Part shown: positions 1 through 13,015 of the stretch, in pieces | Layout: every line of letters begins with the position of its first letter | Numbering within the stretch: position 1 is the first letter of the stretch | Made by a program: the position numbers and the translations under genes | Assembly (NCBI GenBank): GCA_947561585.1 | Contig: CANNZV010001471.1 | Span: forward strand, 62,001-126,000 | Direction: 5' to 3' | DNA length: 64,000 bases | Origin: Caprella mutica | Taxonomy: Eukaryota > Arthropoda > Malacostraca > Amphipoda > Caprellidae | Notes under the pieces: generated by a model | What the model was told of the DNA's origin: nothing | What the model saw: only the letters and a program-made list of their open reading frames with translations | Database searches by the model: none

Positions 1-1463
1 ACATGTGAAATGATTTATCACTAAACTATAAATAATCAATAATCATGTCAATAAACTATAATCAATTAATTCTAATCATGTTAATAAACTATAATCAATT
101 AATTCATTATCGTAATAAATAAACACTTACGTGGTTTAACATCATCACTCCTTCTAAATTATATCAGACTGACAGGTAGAGCTATGCACTATCTTTACAC
201 TCTAATTACCTTAGTTAGTCACCTGTACTGTAGTAATGAACAAGTTTCCGTTCATTCCATTAGCCTCGTAAAGTTTCGACCTATATAGATGTTTACTATA
301 AGAAGAAAGTGTAACAGTCCTGATAGATTTGGACTCTTCATTTTCCTCTTCCATTCATGAGTGCAGTCATCGGTGCTTGTGTCCCTTTTCGTCACATTCA
401 CGGAGTAGCTTTTCTTCATCCATTACCTTTGTCACCGATAGGAGGTAGGTGACTTTGTTCATGCATCCACTTTCCTTTCTGTCTACTTTTTCAAGTCCCC
501 AAAACAGACGTTAAACCCAGTTACTTAGTAGCTGTTTAATCCGTATTTTTATTAATTATTTCGTACTTCCTTTGCACTTAATTACTTAATTACTTCCTTA
601 ACAACATAATATGTTTAGTGTATACGAATAATCGTTATTTTCATTTCATGTGCCTCAACCTTTTAGTCATTATTATTTTTCTTTCAGCCAGTTTTCTTTC
701 AATTTGGTAAATTTTCCATCTATAGTACATAACTTTTTTCCAAGAATTAGTTGTGTTTATTTTTCTTTGTGTAGGTTTGATTTTCAGTCATAAGATATAG
801 TATTTATTGAGCTAGACGCTTTTCCGGGTCTTTTTTTACTAGTTAGTTGTGAGATTTTAAAATTGCAATGGAGAAGTGGTTGCTGACTATTTTCCAAAAT
901 GCAAGGGGAAATTTTCTAATAAATGAAAAAATATATAAATATGTACGAAGACTATATATACGAAGAGCACATATGAAGACTATATATGAAGGACATACAC
1001 GAAGACTATATATGCGATCCGATATAAAATTTATTGCGTTTCTTGTTCTCGAGGGAATAAGATTGTGATGATGTTTACGCAATACCACCAGAGTCAGATA
1101 TGTAGAAAGTACTGCTGTATGTGAATATACATATGTACATGATTTGTACTGTTGTATTTATATGCACTCCTATACATAAAGAAGTACTTTGTACAGTTGT
1201 GTGTACAAACAAATGTATATGTACATACAACTCTACACATTATTTCTGTATGTGTTCTTATCAACAAAAATCTTAAATATTTATCTTCATAATTCATTGT
1301 ATTTGTTTCATATTTTCCTCTAATGTCTTCGAAAATGAAATTTTATTTTAATAATAATTATATATGAACATTTTGATGTTGAGTAGTTGTATATAGTCAT
1401 CGGTATTTTTTTCGTTATTATCTATATTTATTAGTACAGATGATTTTATTTTCATGATAATAA
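1..1463. other. AT-rich non-coding stretch
   Basis: No gene seen. Contains short direct repeats around 945-1010 (CGAAGACTATATAT and variants) and small palindromic GTACATACAACTGTAC-like stretches at 1190-1240. Confidence 0.5.
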
Positions 1464-1660
1464 TAGGGCAATTATTGATTATCAGGCGGTTTCACATTTC
1501 CGAACAGATGTTTGTTTACTTTTTATAATTGGTATCTATGATACCCAACGATATCATGGATACCATTTATAATTGAAATAACGAGTTAAATAATAATCAA
1601 TATATCATTTTTTTTCATGATCGAGAATGTGGAACAGTTCGATAACTAAAGACTTACAGT
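1464..1660. mobile_element. FB1 foldback element, full, with degenerate core
   Basis: Left end tagggcaattattgatta with TTTCACATTTCCGA; right end ATGATCGAGAATGTGGAAC...CTTACAG is its reverse complement. Centre ggtatctatgatacc and gatatcatggatacc is a decayed double hairpin. Confidence 0.7.
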
Positions 1661-2429
1661 ATGTAACATTTTTAATGATACTATTTTGCCTTTTAAATAC
1701 TATGAGTTTTAAAAGAGAACAAACCGTGGCAATGGAAGCAGCGATAATTTGAGTGGCTCTCAGACAACTTATCATATGTTGACACTTGTCAGCAAATGCA
1801 AATGCCTTCTAATTAAATTTACCTCCAGCGGCCATTTGCATTTTTATTAGAACTCTACGGAGACTACCTACCTTGCATCGCGTTCTGACTGAGCACTTCC
1901 ACCTGAAATGTTCTTAAGCCTTACCATCGGGGAATTAACGGTACTTTGCAGGAGGAAAAGTATCTACTGTGAGGAAGTCTCAGTCATTCGCTACAAGTTA
2001 TTCTATTTAAAAAATCACAATGTGACGGACATCAAGAATAGGTCTGCAGACAGTACATCAAGCTGTTCCAACTTTATGATAAATTGAGTGTTTGTGGCTC
2101 TAATTCGACAGAGTGTGTTTGTTGAAGAAGAGCAGAATGATAGAGTCAGTCCCTCTAATTTGTCCTCACAGATATTTCACCCAAACTCTTTTGCTTGGTC
2201 TAAAAAAACAAAAAGGAGAGGGGGTACACCGTTCTATTTGCTGACTAAGAATACTAATTATCTTTCGAGTCGATAATGTTGTTTAGTGTCGGTTTCTTTT
2301 CCACACTCGAGTTTATTGTTATGAAAAATATTAGATTATTACAATTGTATTGTAGAGAACTATTCTGTAGGTATGGAACACATAAGAAGACTTATTCGTC
2401 TCTAAAATCTATTTTTTGCAAAAAAAAAT

Positions 2430-2998
2430 CCTCTATATTGAACTCCCCTATAGTGAACTCCTCTATAGTGAACTCCTCTATAGTGAACTCCTCTATAGTG
2501 AACTCCTCTATAGTGAACTCCTCTATAGTGAACTCCTCTATAGTGAACTCCTCTATAGTGAACTCCTCTATAGTGAACTCCTCTATAGTGAACTCCTCTT
2601 TAGTGAACTCCTCTTTAGTGAACTCCTATATAGTGAACTCCTCTATAGTGAACTCCTCTATAGTGAACTCCTCTATAGTGAACTCCTCTATAGTGAACTC
2701 CTCTATAGTGAACTCCTCTATAGTGAACTCCTCTATAGTGAACTCCTCTATAGTGAACTCCTCTATAGTGAACTCCTCTATAGTGAACTCCTCTTTAGTG
2801 AACTCCTATATAGTGAACTCCTCTATAGTGAACTCCTCTATAGTGAACTCCTCTATAGTTACCTCCTCTATAGTGAACTCCTCTTTAGTGAACTCCTATA
2901 TAGTGAACTCCTCTATAGTGAACTCCTCTATAGTGAACTCCTCTATAGTGAACTCCTCTATAGTGAACTTCTCTATAGTGAACTCCTCTATAGTGAAT
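2430..2998. repeat. 15-bp tandem array, about 38 copies
   Basis: Unit CTCCTCTATAGTGAA. The variant pair CTCTTTAGTG/CTATATAGTG recurs at about 2611, 2791 and 2881, so blocks of 90-180 bp have been copied. Translates as NSSIV repeats because 15 is a multiple of 3; not a gene. It is the expanded left arm of an FB2 element. Confidence 0.95.
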
Positions 2999-3115
2999 GA
3001 TTTAGGATGTACCCCGTTGCAATCAGGTTTAGATAACTAAAGGCTATTTTACGGCAGACTAAAGAATATTTGTTCACTATACAGGGCTTATTTTAACTCA
3101 TTCACTAGTTATTCT
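2999..3115. mobile_element. FB2 core and short right arm next to the 15-bp array
   Basis: Contains gataactaaaggctatttta, CGGCAGACTAAAGAATATTT and GTTCACTATACAGGGC. The same core lies in the FB2 copies at 19945 and 55829. Confidence 0.7.
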
Positions 3116-3394
3116 GAAATATTAACAAGCTAGCATCATTTGGTCAAGAATTACCGCAGAAAAATGTAATTCCAATATGTTGATATATACGGCGCATATG
3201 TTAAAAATATTACAAATGCGTGTAATGAAGGCATATCTCTGTTTTGATTATTAAAGTAATAACTACACAATTAAGTTTAAAGAGAAACACTATAAGAGTT
3301 CTGCTCGAGTGCTGACACTTTATTTATCTAAGTTGTTTGTAGAGCATTAATGCAAGGGATGCAAATATACTAACCTACTCTTGATGTTCATTTA

Positions 3395-4100
3395 AATGCG
3401 GTAACCAGTGTGTTGCATTGACAAAATGCGATAACCAGTGTGTTGCAGTGACAAAATGTGATAACCAGTGTGTTGCAGTGACAAATGCGGTAACCAGTGT
3501 GTTGCAGTGACAAATGCGATAACCAGTGTGTTGCATTGACAAATGCGATAACCAGTGTGTTGCAGTGACAAAATGCGATAACCAGTGTGTTGCAGTGACA
3601 AATGTGATAACCAGTGTGTTGCAGTGACAAATGCGATAACCAGTGTGTTGCAGTGACAAAATGCGATAACCAGTGTGTTGCAGTGACAAATGCGATAACC
3701 AGTGTGTTGCAGTGACAAATGCGATAACCAGTGTGTTGCAGTGACAAATGCGATAACCAGTGTGTTGCAGTGACAAATGCGATAACCAGTGTGTTGCAGT
3801 GACAAATGCGATAACCAGTGTGTTGCAGTGACAAAATGCGATAACCAGTGTGTTGCAGTGACAAATGTGATAACCAGTGTGTTGCAGTGACAAATGCGAT
3901 AACCAGTGTGTTGCAGTGACAAAATGCGATAACCAGTGTGTTGCAGTGACAAATGCGATAACCAGTGTGTTGCAGTGACAAATGCGATAACCAGTGTGTT
4001 GCAGTGGCAAATGCGATAACCAGTGTGTTGCAGTGACAAATGTGATAACCAGTGTGTTGCAGTGACAAATGTGATAACCAGTGTGTTGCAGTGACAAAAT
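3395..4100. repeat. 29/30-bp tandem array, about 24 copies
   Basis: Unit begins GATAACCAGTGTGTTGCAGT followed by GACAAATGC. Copies differ by one A (29 or 30 bp), so all three minus frames stay open in patches; those frames are not genes. Confidence 0.95.
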
Positions 4101-4234
4101 TAATTCTTATTTGGTGTGTTCAATATTTTTAAAGAGTTTTAAATTTGTTTTTGTTTGTAAAGACATCATTTTTCCATTAATAGCCAGAACTAGTAACCAG
4201 TTCATAGCTGCCTAGTTTCAACTATGATAAGTTA

Positions 4235-4978
4235 TTGGGCAAGATTTGAGTTATCGGACGGCTCTACAGTTTCGTTCACGTAAGAAAGAGTATACAGGGT
4301 GTTTCAATTTACTTCAGACCAAAGTTTTACAACTTAAATAAAAAAATGTTATATACTGTGTAGCATTATCCCCAGTAACACAGGGACTGGTCCAGGCGGA
4401 TCAATCTTCTTGAAAAAATAGTATTAATATAGATAATAAATTTTCAAAAATGTTTGGATTGATTAATTTGATGATTAGAGAAAATTAAAGATAACTGACC
4501 TTATTACCTATAATAATGTTAATAAATGTACAATAATTATTCATAGTGTCTGTCTGTCTGTCTCTAGCTTCAATGAGATCACACACCTCATTTGAAGAGA
4601 CTTCTGCAAGCGAAAAATTAAATAAACTTGAAAAATAACCAGTTTTGATAATTTAGGTTTTTGTGAAACAATGTTTGTTTTTTGTGAAATTCCCTATGTG
4701 TATGCTAAAAATTACCCCAGAATCAGGGTATCAACATCTTGGTAACGAAACATTTTGGAAATTTTGTTATTCCAAAAAACATTTTATTTGGGGTTTGTAT
4801 GCAACCTGTCAAATTTCGTCATATCTGAAATGAAACACCCTGTATAGTAATAACTGTTTAACTTTATTTTAGTTGGTATCCATGATACCTGCAGGCATCA
4901 TGGATACCAATTAAAATTTGTAATTTTACTTATGTGACCGAAAATGTGGAACCGTCCGACAAATTGAAACTTCCCCTA
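4235..4978. mobile_element. FB1 element interrupted by a nested FB3 element
   Basis: Left end ttgagttatcggacgg...TTTCGTTCACGTAAGAAAGAG, right end GTGACCGAAAATGTGGAACC...CTTCCCCTA, and the double-hairpin core at 4875-4908. The FB3 insertion lies between left arm and core. Confidence 0.8.
4293..4846. mobile_element. FB3 element (CAGGGTGTTTCA ends), about 554 bp
   Basis: Ends TACAGGGTGTTTCA and TGAAACACCCTGTA, flanked by TA on both sides. No coding capacity. Resembles TA-target non-autonomous elements of arthropods. Shares its right half with the copy at 19473. Confidence 0.8.
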
Positions 4979-6377
4979 CGTAACAATAAAATACAGATTT
5001 CATAGGTAAAAGTGAAAAAATAATTAAAATGAGTAAAACCATTCATAAGGAAAGAGAGGCTCAAACTATAAAATGTTAGAATTACATAAAGAAGCGTTTG
5101 TTGAGATTACATTGTTAGGAAACAGTATTTTCAATTACGTGTAGTAAAGAACAACAACCTTGAAATGAATAAATAAATGTATAACTCAATTCAATTTTAA
5201 AGCAAAATACATTCAACAGAGAATGTTACAACCTCTTATTTTAATTAAGATATGTTTTGATGTCTTTGCAGGGAACCAAAGAAACAATATGCACATGCGA
5301 CTCAATAAATAGAATAGAGTTACTTATGCATTCAGGGGAAATATTTTAAATTACTTTACACAGATAAAGATGAAGGGTAGACTGAGTATATCTATGGAAA
5401 GATATATACATTCGAAATGAATAGTTTGGCTCAAGATGTCCAAGGTATTGAAATCTATATGAGGCAACTTGAATTCTTAATACCTATGCAGTATATGTCA
5501 GTTATTTCTGTAATATTATATACATTCTCTTCTGATGTGTGTTTCGAAAATAGGTAGAGTTCGGATTTTGATTTCTATGTCACAGAATTTCATTATTTAA
5601 AGAAAAATTGGGCATGACGACCTAAATTTGGTAGGTAAACTTCTGTATCATTTATCCTTTTACGAATATTAGAAATGTTCATGACCCACGTAACAAAAAA
5701 TGATCATAAATGTAGAAATGATCCTATGAAGGCTTTCTCACCCATGCCATGTTTCCGTAAGCTCCGGTTCCTCTCACTGCTTTTTTTGGCACTGAGAGGA
5801 GTCGGTACTGTGTGAATGTGTCCGTTTAATTTAAAGTAATGAAATATTTTTAACTGACAATGAATTACTGAGAGGAGACGGACCGGACGGATCACTGACA
5901 TGCTTGAACCACACTGTTACAAAGTCAGTTTTTCATAAGCTGAAGTTATTGTAACTTCAAAATTATTTGTATAATATACAATCCAAAAATCTCTTATGAA
6001 TCCCAACTTTTGGAATAGATATTTTAGATGTTTTTATCTTCATTTTGGATATCTTAATCCTATAGGCATAATGTTGCTTTCAGGAACGAGCCATTTGAAA
6101 GAACTAAAGCTAAATGTGAATTCGAAGAATCAAAGATGTATCTTATTATTTAAATATATTAGATAATAAACAATATACATATCATTTAAGAACCGTTGTG
6201 AACATACTTTAGAAAAAATTATATGCCAAAAATGGTTAACAATAACATTAAATACATCACAAATATTTTTCTACTTTATATTTTTATTCATCGAAATAAG
6301 TTAATTAAAAATATATTGTGTAATTATTATAGTATACTGTCAGGGTATGATATTTACTTGTGGAAAGTTATAAAAAA
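4979..6377. other. Non-coding stretch with a possible small inverted repeat
   Basis: No gene seen. At about 5730-5903, TCCGTAAGCTCCGGTTCCTC on the left faces GAGGAGACGGACCGGACGGA on the right, a possible decayed foldback element. Confidence 0.35.
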
Positions 6378-6885
6378 ATACATTTACTGTGGTTAAATAT
6401 AACTAATATATTATTTACTTTAACATTTACTGTGGTTAAATATAACTAATATATTAGTTACTTTAACATTTACTGTGGTAAAATATAACTAATATATTAG
6501 TTACTTTAACATTTACTGTGGTTAAATATAACTAATATATTAGTTACTTCAACATTTACTGTGGTTAAATATAACTAATATATTAGTTACTTTAACATTT
6601 ACTGTGGTAAAATATAACTAATATATTAGTTACTTTAAAATTTACTGTGGTTAAATATAACTAATATATTAGTTACTTTAAAATTTACTGTGGTTAAATA
6701 TAACTAATATATTAGTTACTTTAAAATTTACTGTGGTTAAATATAACTAATATATTAGTTACTTTAAAATTTACTGTGGTTAAATATAACTAATATATTA
6801 GTTACTTTAAAATTTACTGTGGTTAAATATAACTAATATATTAGTTACTTTAACATTTACTGTGGTTAAATATAACTAATATATT
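6378..6885. repeat. 43-bp tandem array, about 12 copies, each with an 18-bp palindrome
   Basis: Unit starts ACATTTACTGTGGTTAAATA and contains the perfect palindrome TAACTAATATATTAGTTA. Copies differ mainly at ACATTT/AAATTT and GTTAAA/GTAAAA. Confidence 0.95.
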
Positions 6886-7635
6886 GCAGTTTGCGTCCAA
6901 ATGAAGGTTTGTAGATCCTTTTTCTCAAGATCAGGTCTCTAGAGGGATCTGGTCATGGTTCATTAAGCGAAGGAATCGATCAAAGTTAAGCTTATCCGAT
7001 TGTAATATCTAGATCTTTCCGACCTACAAACAAACTCCATGGAAATGTTTATGTTTGTGTAAAATGGCTAGAGAAAATTTAGAGCAATTTATAGTTGTGT
7101 GATTTAGATATATATTTAAATAGTTTATGAAGGGTTCTCATAGTATGATAGAATTGGAAGTTCATCACTGAAGAAAAATGAGTTGTAACTAATATTGTGT
7201 TTCGAAAATACTATGACCGAATAGTTTTTATCTTGAAATTTTACAAATAAAAAACACGTTGGCCAAATAATTTTATTTCAACTATACAACAATTTTCTGC
7301 CGAACATTCATAATTTGTCGCTTTTTCTATTCAGAAGAAGCGATATCGTTTCTAGTTATTTGCAGATTCAAATTTCACTCTAAAAGAGTGTGGCGTTCGA
7401 GAGGCGATTATCTTAAGTGCATAAAAATGTTAGAAAATATTGATCTAGCGTGTTGCGTAGAGTGATGTCACACATCGATCATGCTAATGAGACGTACTTC
7501 GTGCCCGAAAATATGGTGAAAATATTCATCTAGGCCCGCTTATCTCGATTGTAAAAAACTGCATGTGACGGATAGAGACCCTCGAGATAAAACTTTGATG
7601 TCTCGTGCTCAGTGTCTCGAATGAGAGATGTTCTG

Positions 7636-7710
7636 AAGGGTAAGTTACATTATCGGACAATTCCACATTTTCGACCATGTAAGAATTTTTTAAACTGTTT
7701 ATTGGTTCCA
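7636..7710. mobile_element. FB1 left end, solitary
   Basis: gaagggtaagttacattatc, GGACAATTCCACATTTTCGA and CCATGTAAGAATTTTT match the FB1 left arm; no matching right arm follows. Confidence 0.6.
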
Positions 7711-8084
7711 TTTGAATATAATTTTAACCAACTTGACCGCTAACCTAACCTTTTCTAATTATTTTCAAGGCCGTCTTCGATATCCCTCGAACGCGCAGCA
7801 ATCGATTGATAGCTGCGCTGAAGATGGTTCCATAGATGGCGCTGGGCGATTATGTATATCATGTTATCATTGAAATTAAATGTACATTTAATTTGTTTCC
7901 ATGTTTATAGAATGTTTGTAAATGTAATTTAAAGAGAATGAGTTTATTAAATAATAGATCGCGAGTTCATTCACTTCTGACGGTTGAATTATTAATAGGT
8001 AAAATATATTATTAATATAATATCATTATAGTGAAAAGTTGAGACTTAAAGTGGAACATTTTTGTGAATTTCCAATCGGCAGAT

Positions 8085-8230
8085 CGTCTGTTATTGTCCA
8101 TTACGGTAAATATTGATGGTATTTTATCGTAAAATATCATAATAAAGACATTATCCTCAGGATTATTGTAGGGAATGTCCGACGAAAGACGATAGACTAA
8201 AAGTGATTTTAATTAAAATTACTTTCTATC
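8085..8230. repeat. Dispersed repeat D1, copy 1
   Basis: TGTCCATTACGGTAAATATT and then TATCATAATAAAGACATTAT are shared with 21648 and, reversed, with 50450-50560. Confidence 0.75.
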
Positions 8231-8880
8231 ATTATCATTTTTAACTGAGACGTATGGTGAAGTATGGCTATCTTTTTAAGAATTCTATTTTAAAACATAA
8301 TGTAAACAAATCTTCAAGATGTACTCCTAATAAAATTTGTTTCAATACTTCAGGTTTCTTAGTTTCCATTTTTTGACAATTGAAAAGAGTCAGATGTTTC
8401 TGTAACACCCTGTATATTTGTGGTGAAATATTCGAACAGTTGATATTTCAATAATTTCGAATTATTCTACCTGCACATCAGCAGTTGAACTGTTGATAAT
8501 TGTTGAGGATAATGAAAAGATATTTTTTTTACACAGTAATTTAATTGACTAGGATGTGCAGTGAAAATAAAGTTAACAAAGTAGGTTTTCTTTATTTTTT
8601 AACCGAATAATACTTAGATATATAAAGGAGGTGAATTTGTACATAAAATCCTATTTAGACATTGTAATATTAAATGGCTTTGCAGAGAAAATTGGGAAAC
8701 TTTATTCAATTGAAGTAATTAATTCTTTGCTAGAAATAAATAAATAACTGACTGAATGGGAAAATAGAAATCGAAATAATGTTCATTGATGCAATTCGGT
8801 ACTAAAATATAAATTAGATTTTAATTTTTTTTAAATTTAAATTATTCATTGATTATTATAATTTCCCATCGAAATTATTT
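8231..8880. other. Non-coding stretch with an FB3 end relic
   Basis: AT-rich, no gene. GTAACACCCTGTATAT at 8401-8416 looks like a solitary FB3 right end. Confidence 0.4.
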
Positions 8881-9110
8881 GGGGAAAAATTTGAGTTATC
8901 AACCGGTTTCACTTTTCCGATCATGAAACAATTTTTTTATAATTATTACTATTGTTTAAATTTTGGTTTAATTGGTATCCATGATACCTGCAGGTATCAT
9001 GGATACCAATTAAACTAATGAAAAACTTAATATTAAGCTATTATTATATAATTATTTTTCTCATATGTTCGAAAATGTGGAACTGCCCGATAATTCAGTA
9101 CTTCCCCCAC
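8881..9110. mobile_element. FB1 element, full, with core at 8974-9007
   Basis: Left ttgagttatcaaccgg and CACTTTTCCGATCATG; right CATATGTTCGAAAATGTGG, GCCCGATAATTCAGTACTTC. The centre is the intact double hairpin. Confidence 0.8.
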
Positions 9111-9387
9111 TTAATTAAAATTCTAATCAATATATATAATATATCGTTATCAATTACAGCCGATTAATAAATAAGTTAATATTAAATTTGTATTGTTGTG
9201 CTCTTTTGTTACAATATATAGATATATTGATCATTATAATACATATAAAGAGGAACTATTTAGGTACAATATTTAAAAATAGTAATATCTAATTCTGAGC
9301 TTCGAGTGGAAAATGATGAAAAAAGAATATAAAGTAATTAATATTTCAAACCTATCAGATGAGTAAATATTTAACTGTTTGATTTTT

Positions 9388-9641
9388 ACCCAGGTAGAAA
9401 TGTTTCTTGGGACAACATTGGGGCAATATTGGGACAACATTGGGACAATATTGGGGCAATATTGGGACAACATTGGGACAATATTGGGGCAATATTGGGA
9501 CAACATTGGGACAATATTGGGGCAATATTGGGACAATATTGGGGCAATATTGGGACAACATTGGGACAACATTGGGGCATTATTGGGACAATATTGGGAC
9601 AACATCAGGACAACATCGGCCCAATAATCATTGCTACCTGT
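9388..9641. mobile_element. FB4 element filled by a 12-bp array
   Basis: CCCAGGTAG at 9389 faces CTACCTG at 9633, with CCCAGGTAGC-type ends as in the copy at 59401. The inside is the 12-bp array. Confidence 0.55.
9408..9625. repeat. 12-bp tandem array, about 18 copies
   Basis: Unit TTGGGACAATAT with variants TTGGGGCAATAT and TTGGGACAACAT. Open in several frames on both strands (LGQYWDNIG, MLSQYCPNI); not genes. Confidence 0.95.
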
Positions 9642-9763
9642 GTAGTGAGAGTTCTTCTTTTTAAATTATATCAGTGCTTCTCTTACTAGTACCTATTAAC
9701 ATCTATTGAATATTTCACACGGGTTAGAAGTTTAACCTCTGAAAAAATGATGATTGAAAATAA

Positions 9764-9901
9764 TAGAGCCAGTTCCGAGTTATTGGACGGATCCACATTT
9801 TCGATCACGCAGAAATAGAAATTAATTTATCATTTTAACTGGGAATCTTATTTGTATGATCGAAGATGTGGAACTGTCCGATAATTTGTAACTTACCCTA
9901 T
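9764..9901. mobile_element. FB1 element, full, no core
   Basis: Ends gccagttccgagttattgga / GATAATTTGTAACTTACCCTA with CCACATTTTCGATCA facing TGATCGAAGATGTGG. Confidence 0.8.
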
Positions 9902-10037
9902 TGACTATTGGTTTGAATAGCTATTTACACTAAGAAAATAAAAAAGTATATTTGTTAATATAGTTTTTTGGATTAAATCGCTTTGACATTTAATATCTTC
10001 ATGATTATGAAATAATACAATGATAATATTTTAATTA

Positions 10038-10205
10038 ATGGGTAAGTTACGAATTATCGGTCAGTACTACATCATCGGTCAAATAAGAAAAAACAATACA
10101 AAAATGGTTATGATTAGATAGCACTGTGTAATATTAATAATTTTTATATTGTTTTGTCTTACAAGACCGAAGATGTAATACTGACCGATAATTAAGAACT
10201 TACCC
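10038..10205. mobile_element. FB1 element, full, no core
   Basis: GGGTAAGTTACGAATTATCG facing CGATAATTAAGAACTTACCC; TACATCATCGGTCAA facing GACCGAAGATGTA. Confidence 0.85.
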
Positions 10206-10693
10206 AAGTCACTTAAAGCGATTTTCATCTTCTGTGAATTTTATTAGGATATATCGTAAAAGATGTAAAGTAACGTCATTAATTATTACCTAATGATTAT
10301 AATCAAAGATTTCAGATGCTTACAGAGACACAATAATCAGTTTTAAAGAAATGGCGTAGCTTTTTAGTTTGGTACAGTTGGAACATTGACTTTACTTTGA
10401 TAGTTTACAATTAACATTAGCATATCGAGTTGATATATCGGTGCATATATTTATATTGAACACACCAAACAGATTTACAAACATCAATAGTATCACACAA
10501 ATCATAATGTACAGTTGGCTTAAATCTAATTTTAATACATTCTATATATGGTAAAAAGAAGAAAGAAACTATCGTACAAAAAGATGGTAGGTATGATTTT
10601 ATTCATTTACTTTTATATTTAACATGTTAATCAGATTGATTGGTAGAAAAATGATTGGTATTTCTATTCAACCTATTGATAATAATACTGTAC

Positions 10694-10855
10694 TCAGGAG
10701 AGAAGCATTTATTCCTGGGATATTAAGGGAATATCCCAGGAATAATTCCTTCTTGCCTGGATATTCTCTCAATATCCCAGGGATAAATATTACTCGCCTT
10801 AGAAATTTCCCTCAATGTCCTACGAATAAGTCCTTCTTGCCTGATTGCATAAGAA
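10694..10855. mobile_element. FB4-like palindromic stretch
   Basis: Contains ATTCCTGGGATATTAAGGGA with AATATCCCAGGAATAATTCC and a second CCTGG...CCAGG pair, as in the FB4 copy at 59401-59512. Ends are decayed. Confidence 0.45.
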
Positions 10856-10925
10856 TATGTCATGATCTATGTAGATCTCTCACTTGTGATCACAATCATC
10901 AAAACATCAGTATAAATCACTCATT

Positions 10926-11870
10926 GGTGATGATCATCACTATGACATCATGATCTTTGTACATCACTGGTGATCATCACCATGACATCATGATCTTTGT
11001 ACATCAATGGTGATCATCACCATGACATCATGATCCATGTACATCACTGGTGATCATCACCATGACATCATGATCTGTGTACATCACTGGTGATCATCAC
11101 CATGACATCATGATCTGTGTACATCACTGGTGATCATCACCATGACATCATGATCTGTGTACATCACTGGTGATCATCACCATGACATCATGATCTTTGT
11201 ACATCACTGGTGATCATCACCATGACATCATGATCTTTGTACATCAATGGTGATCATCACCATGACATCATGATCTGTGTACATCACTGGTGATCATCAC
11301 CATGACATCATGATCTGTGTACATCACTGGTGATCATCACCATGACATCATGATCTGTGTACATCACTGGTGATCATCACCATGACATCATGATCTTTGT
11401 ACATCAATGGTGATCATCACCATGACATCATGATCTGTGTACATCACTGGTGATCATCACCATGACATCATGATCTGTGTACATCACTGGTGATCATCAC
11501 CATGACATCATGATCCATGTACATCACTGGTGATCATCACCATGACATCATGATCTGTGTACATCACTGGTGATCATCACCATGACATCATGATCCATGT
11601 ACATCACTGGTGATCATCACCATGACATCATGATCTGTGTACATCACTGGTGATCATCACCATGACATCATGATCTTTGTACATCACTGGTGATCATCAC
11701 CATGACATCATGATCTTTGTACATCAATGGTGATCATCACCATGACATCATGATCTGTGTACATCACTGGTGATCATCACCATGACATCATGATCTGTGT
11801 ACATCACTGGTGATCATCACCATGACATCATGATCTGTGTACATCACTGGTGATCATCACCATGACATCA
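10926..11870. repeat. 40-bp tandem array, about 24 copies
   Basis: Unit starts ACATCACTGGTGATCATCAC, then CATGACATCATGATC plus TGTGT, TTTGT or CATGT. The variant types alternate irregularly, indicating block copying. Confidence 0.95.
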
Positions 11871-12630
11871 TACCCACTGTTTTCAAAGTCAGTTAATCAA
11901 TGAGAAGGTAGAAGTTTCTGACTGAATAGCTGCAGACCATTAGAGCCAAGTGTCCACTGCTTGTACACACAATGTTTGGGGATAAATCAAAACAGTCTGA
12001 AGCCCATAACGCGGAGCATGGAACCTATTAAATTCAGCTAAGGCTTCGAACTAACACTTTCGAACAATTCACTTTACGACCCTGATGAATTTAGATGGAG
12101 AGTCTAAATCCAAGCATGGAATCAAGCACAGGATTGTGCAGTTCTGAGATGTAATGTAACTACCAATATAGTTTCCCCATCTTTTAAAGTTGAAAGTTAT
12201 TTTACTGGGACCACAATCGACTGATTTTAGTGGGCATAATCGAAAGGATCCCAAATTTTAATTTTACAAATATAAAAGTGTAAAATACCATTTTCCTTTC
12301 TTCACACTCATTTTTAGAAGTGAGTACCTAGTATATATACAGTGACATGTAGAAATACAAAAATACCAGAATGAGTGAAAAAAAACATAATTTGATTGTG
12401 TGTACGTAACACTCTAAAGTGTATTTCCTAATTAGCTTTAAAATCACATTTTACCATGAGCATTTGAAGGGGTTAGGCTAGCTATGGGTAGTCCTTTCAC
12501 CAAAAAAAAAAAGACATATAATAATACTGTCCACGAATACTGTACACCAGATTATCACTTGCAAAGTACATGGTATGTTAAGCTGTGAGTAAAGAATGTT
12601 CTGATACCAATTTACTGTTAAATTGTCCAT
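11871..12630. other. Non-coding stretch
   Basis: No gene or clear repeat seen between the 40-bp and 32-bp arrays. Confidence 0.4.
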
Positions 12631-13015
12631 AGATGTACTATCAGAGAAAAGAGTCACTGTGATGACGTACTATCAGAGAAAAGAGTCACTGTGATGATGT
12701 ACTATCAGAGAAAAGTGTCACTGTGATGATGTACTATCAGAGAAAAGAGTCACTGTGATGATGTACTATCAGAGAAAAGAGTCACTGTGATGATGTACTA
12801 TTAGAGAAAAGAGTCACTGTGATGATGTACTATCAGAGAAGAGAGTCACTGTGATGATGTACTATCAGAGAAAAGAGTCACTGTGATGATGTACTATCAG
12901 AGAAAAGAGTCACTGTGATGATGTACTATCAGAGAAAAGAGTCACTGTGACGATGTACTATCAGAGAAAAGAGTCACTGTAATGATGTACTATCAGAAAA
13001 AAGAGTCACTGTGAT
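12631..13015. repeat. 32-bp tandem array, 12 copies
   Basis: Unit starts GATGTACTATCAGAGAAAAG and continues AGTCACTGTGAT. An inverted single unit lies at 13120-13147 (CAGTGACTCTTTTCTTTGAC), so the array is probably one expanded arm of a foldback. Confidence 0.95.

Noticed and set aside
2276..3040. 254-aa frame of NSSIV repeats (and similar frames at 19976-20314 and 55937-56887)
   Set aside because: Pure translation of the 15-bp array; the same unit is open in other frames and on both strands, and it lies in FB2 elements.
3375..4097. Three overlapping minus-strand frames of 215-240 aa with NTLVIAFVTATHWLSH repeats
   Set aside because: All come from the 29/30-bp array; the three frames interchange whenever one A is gained or lost.
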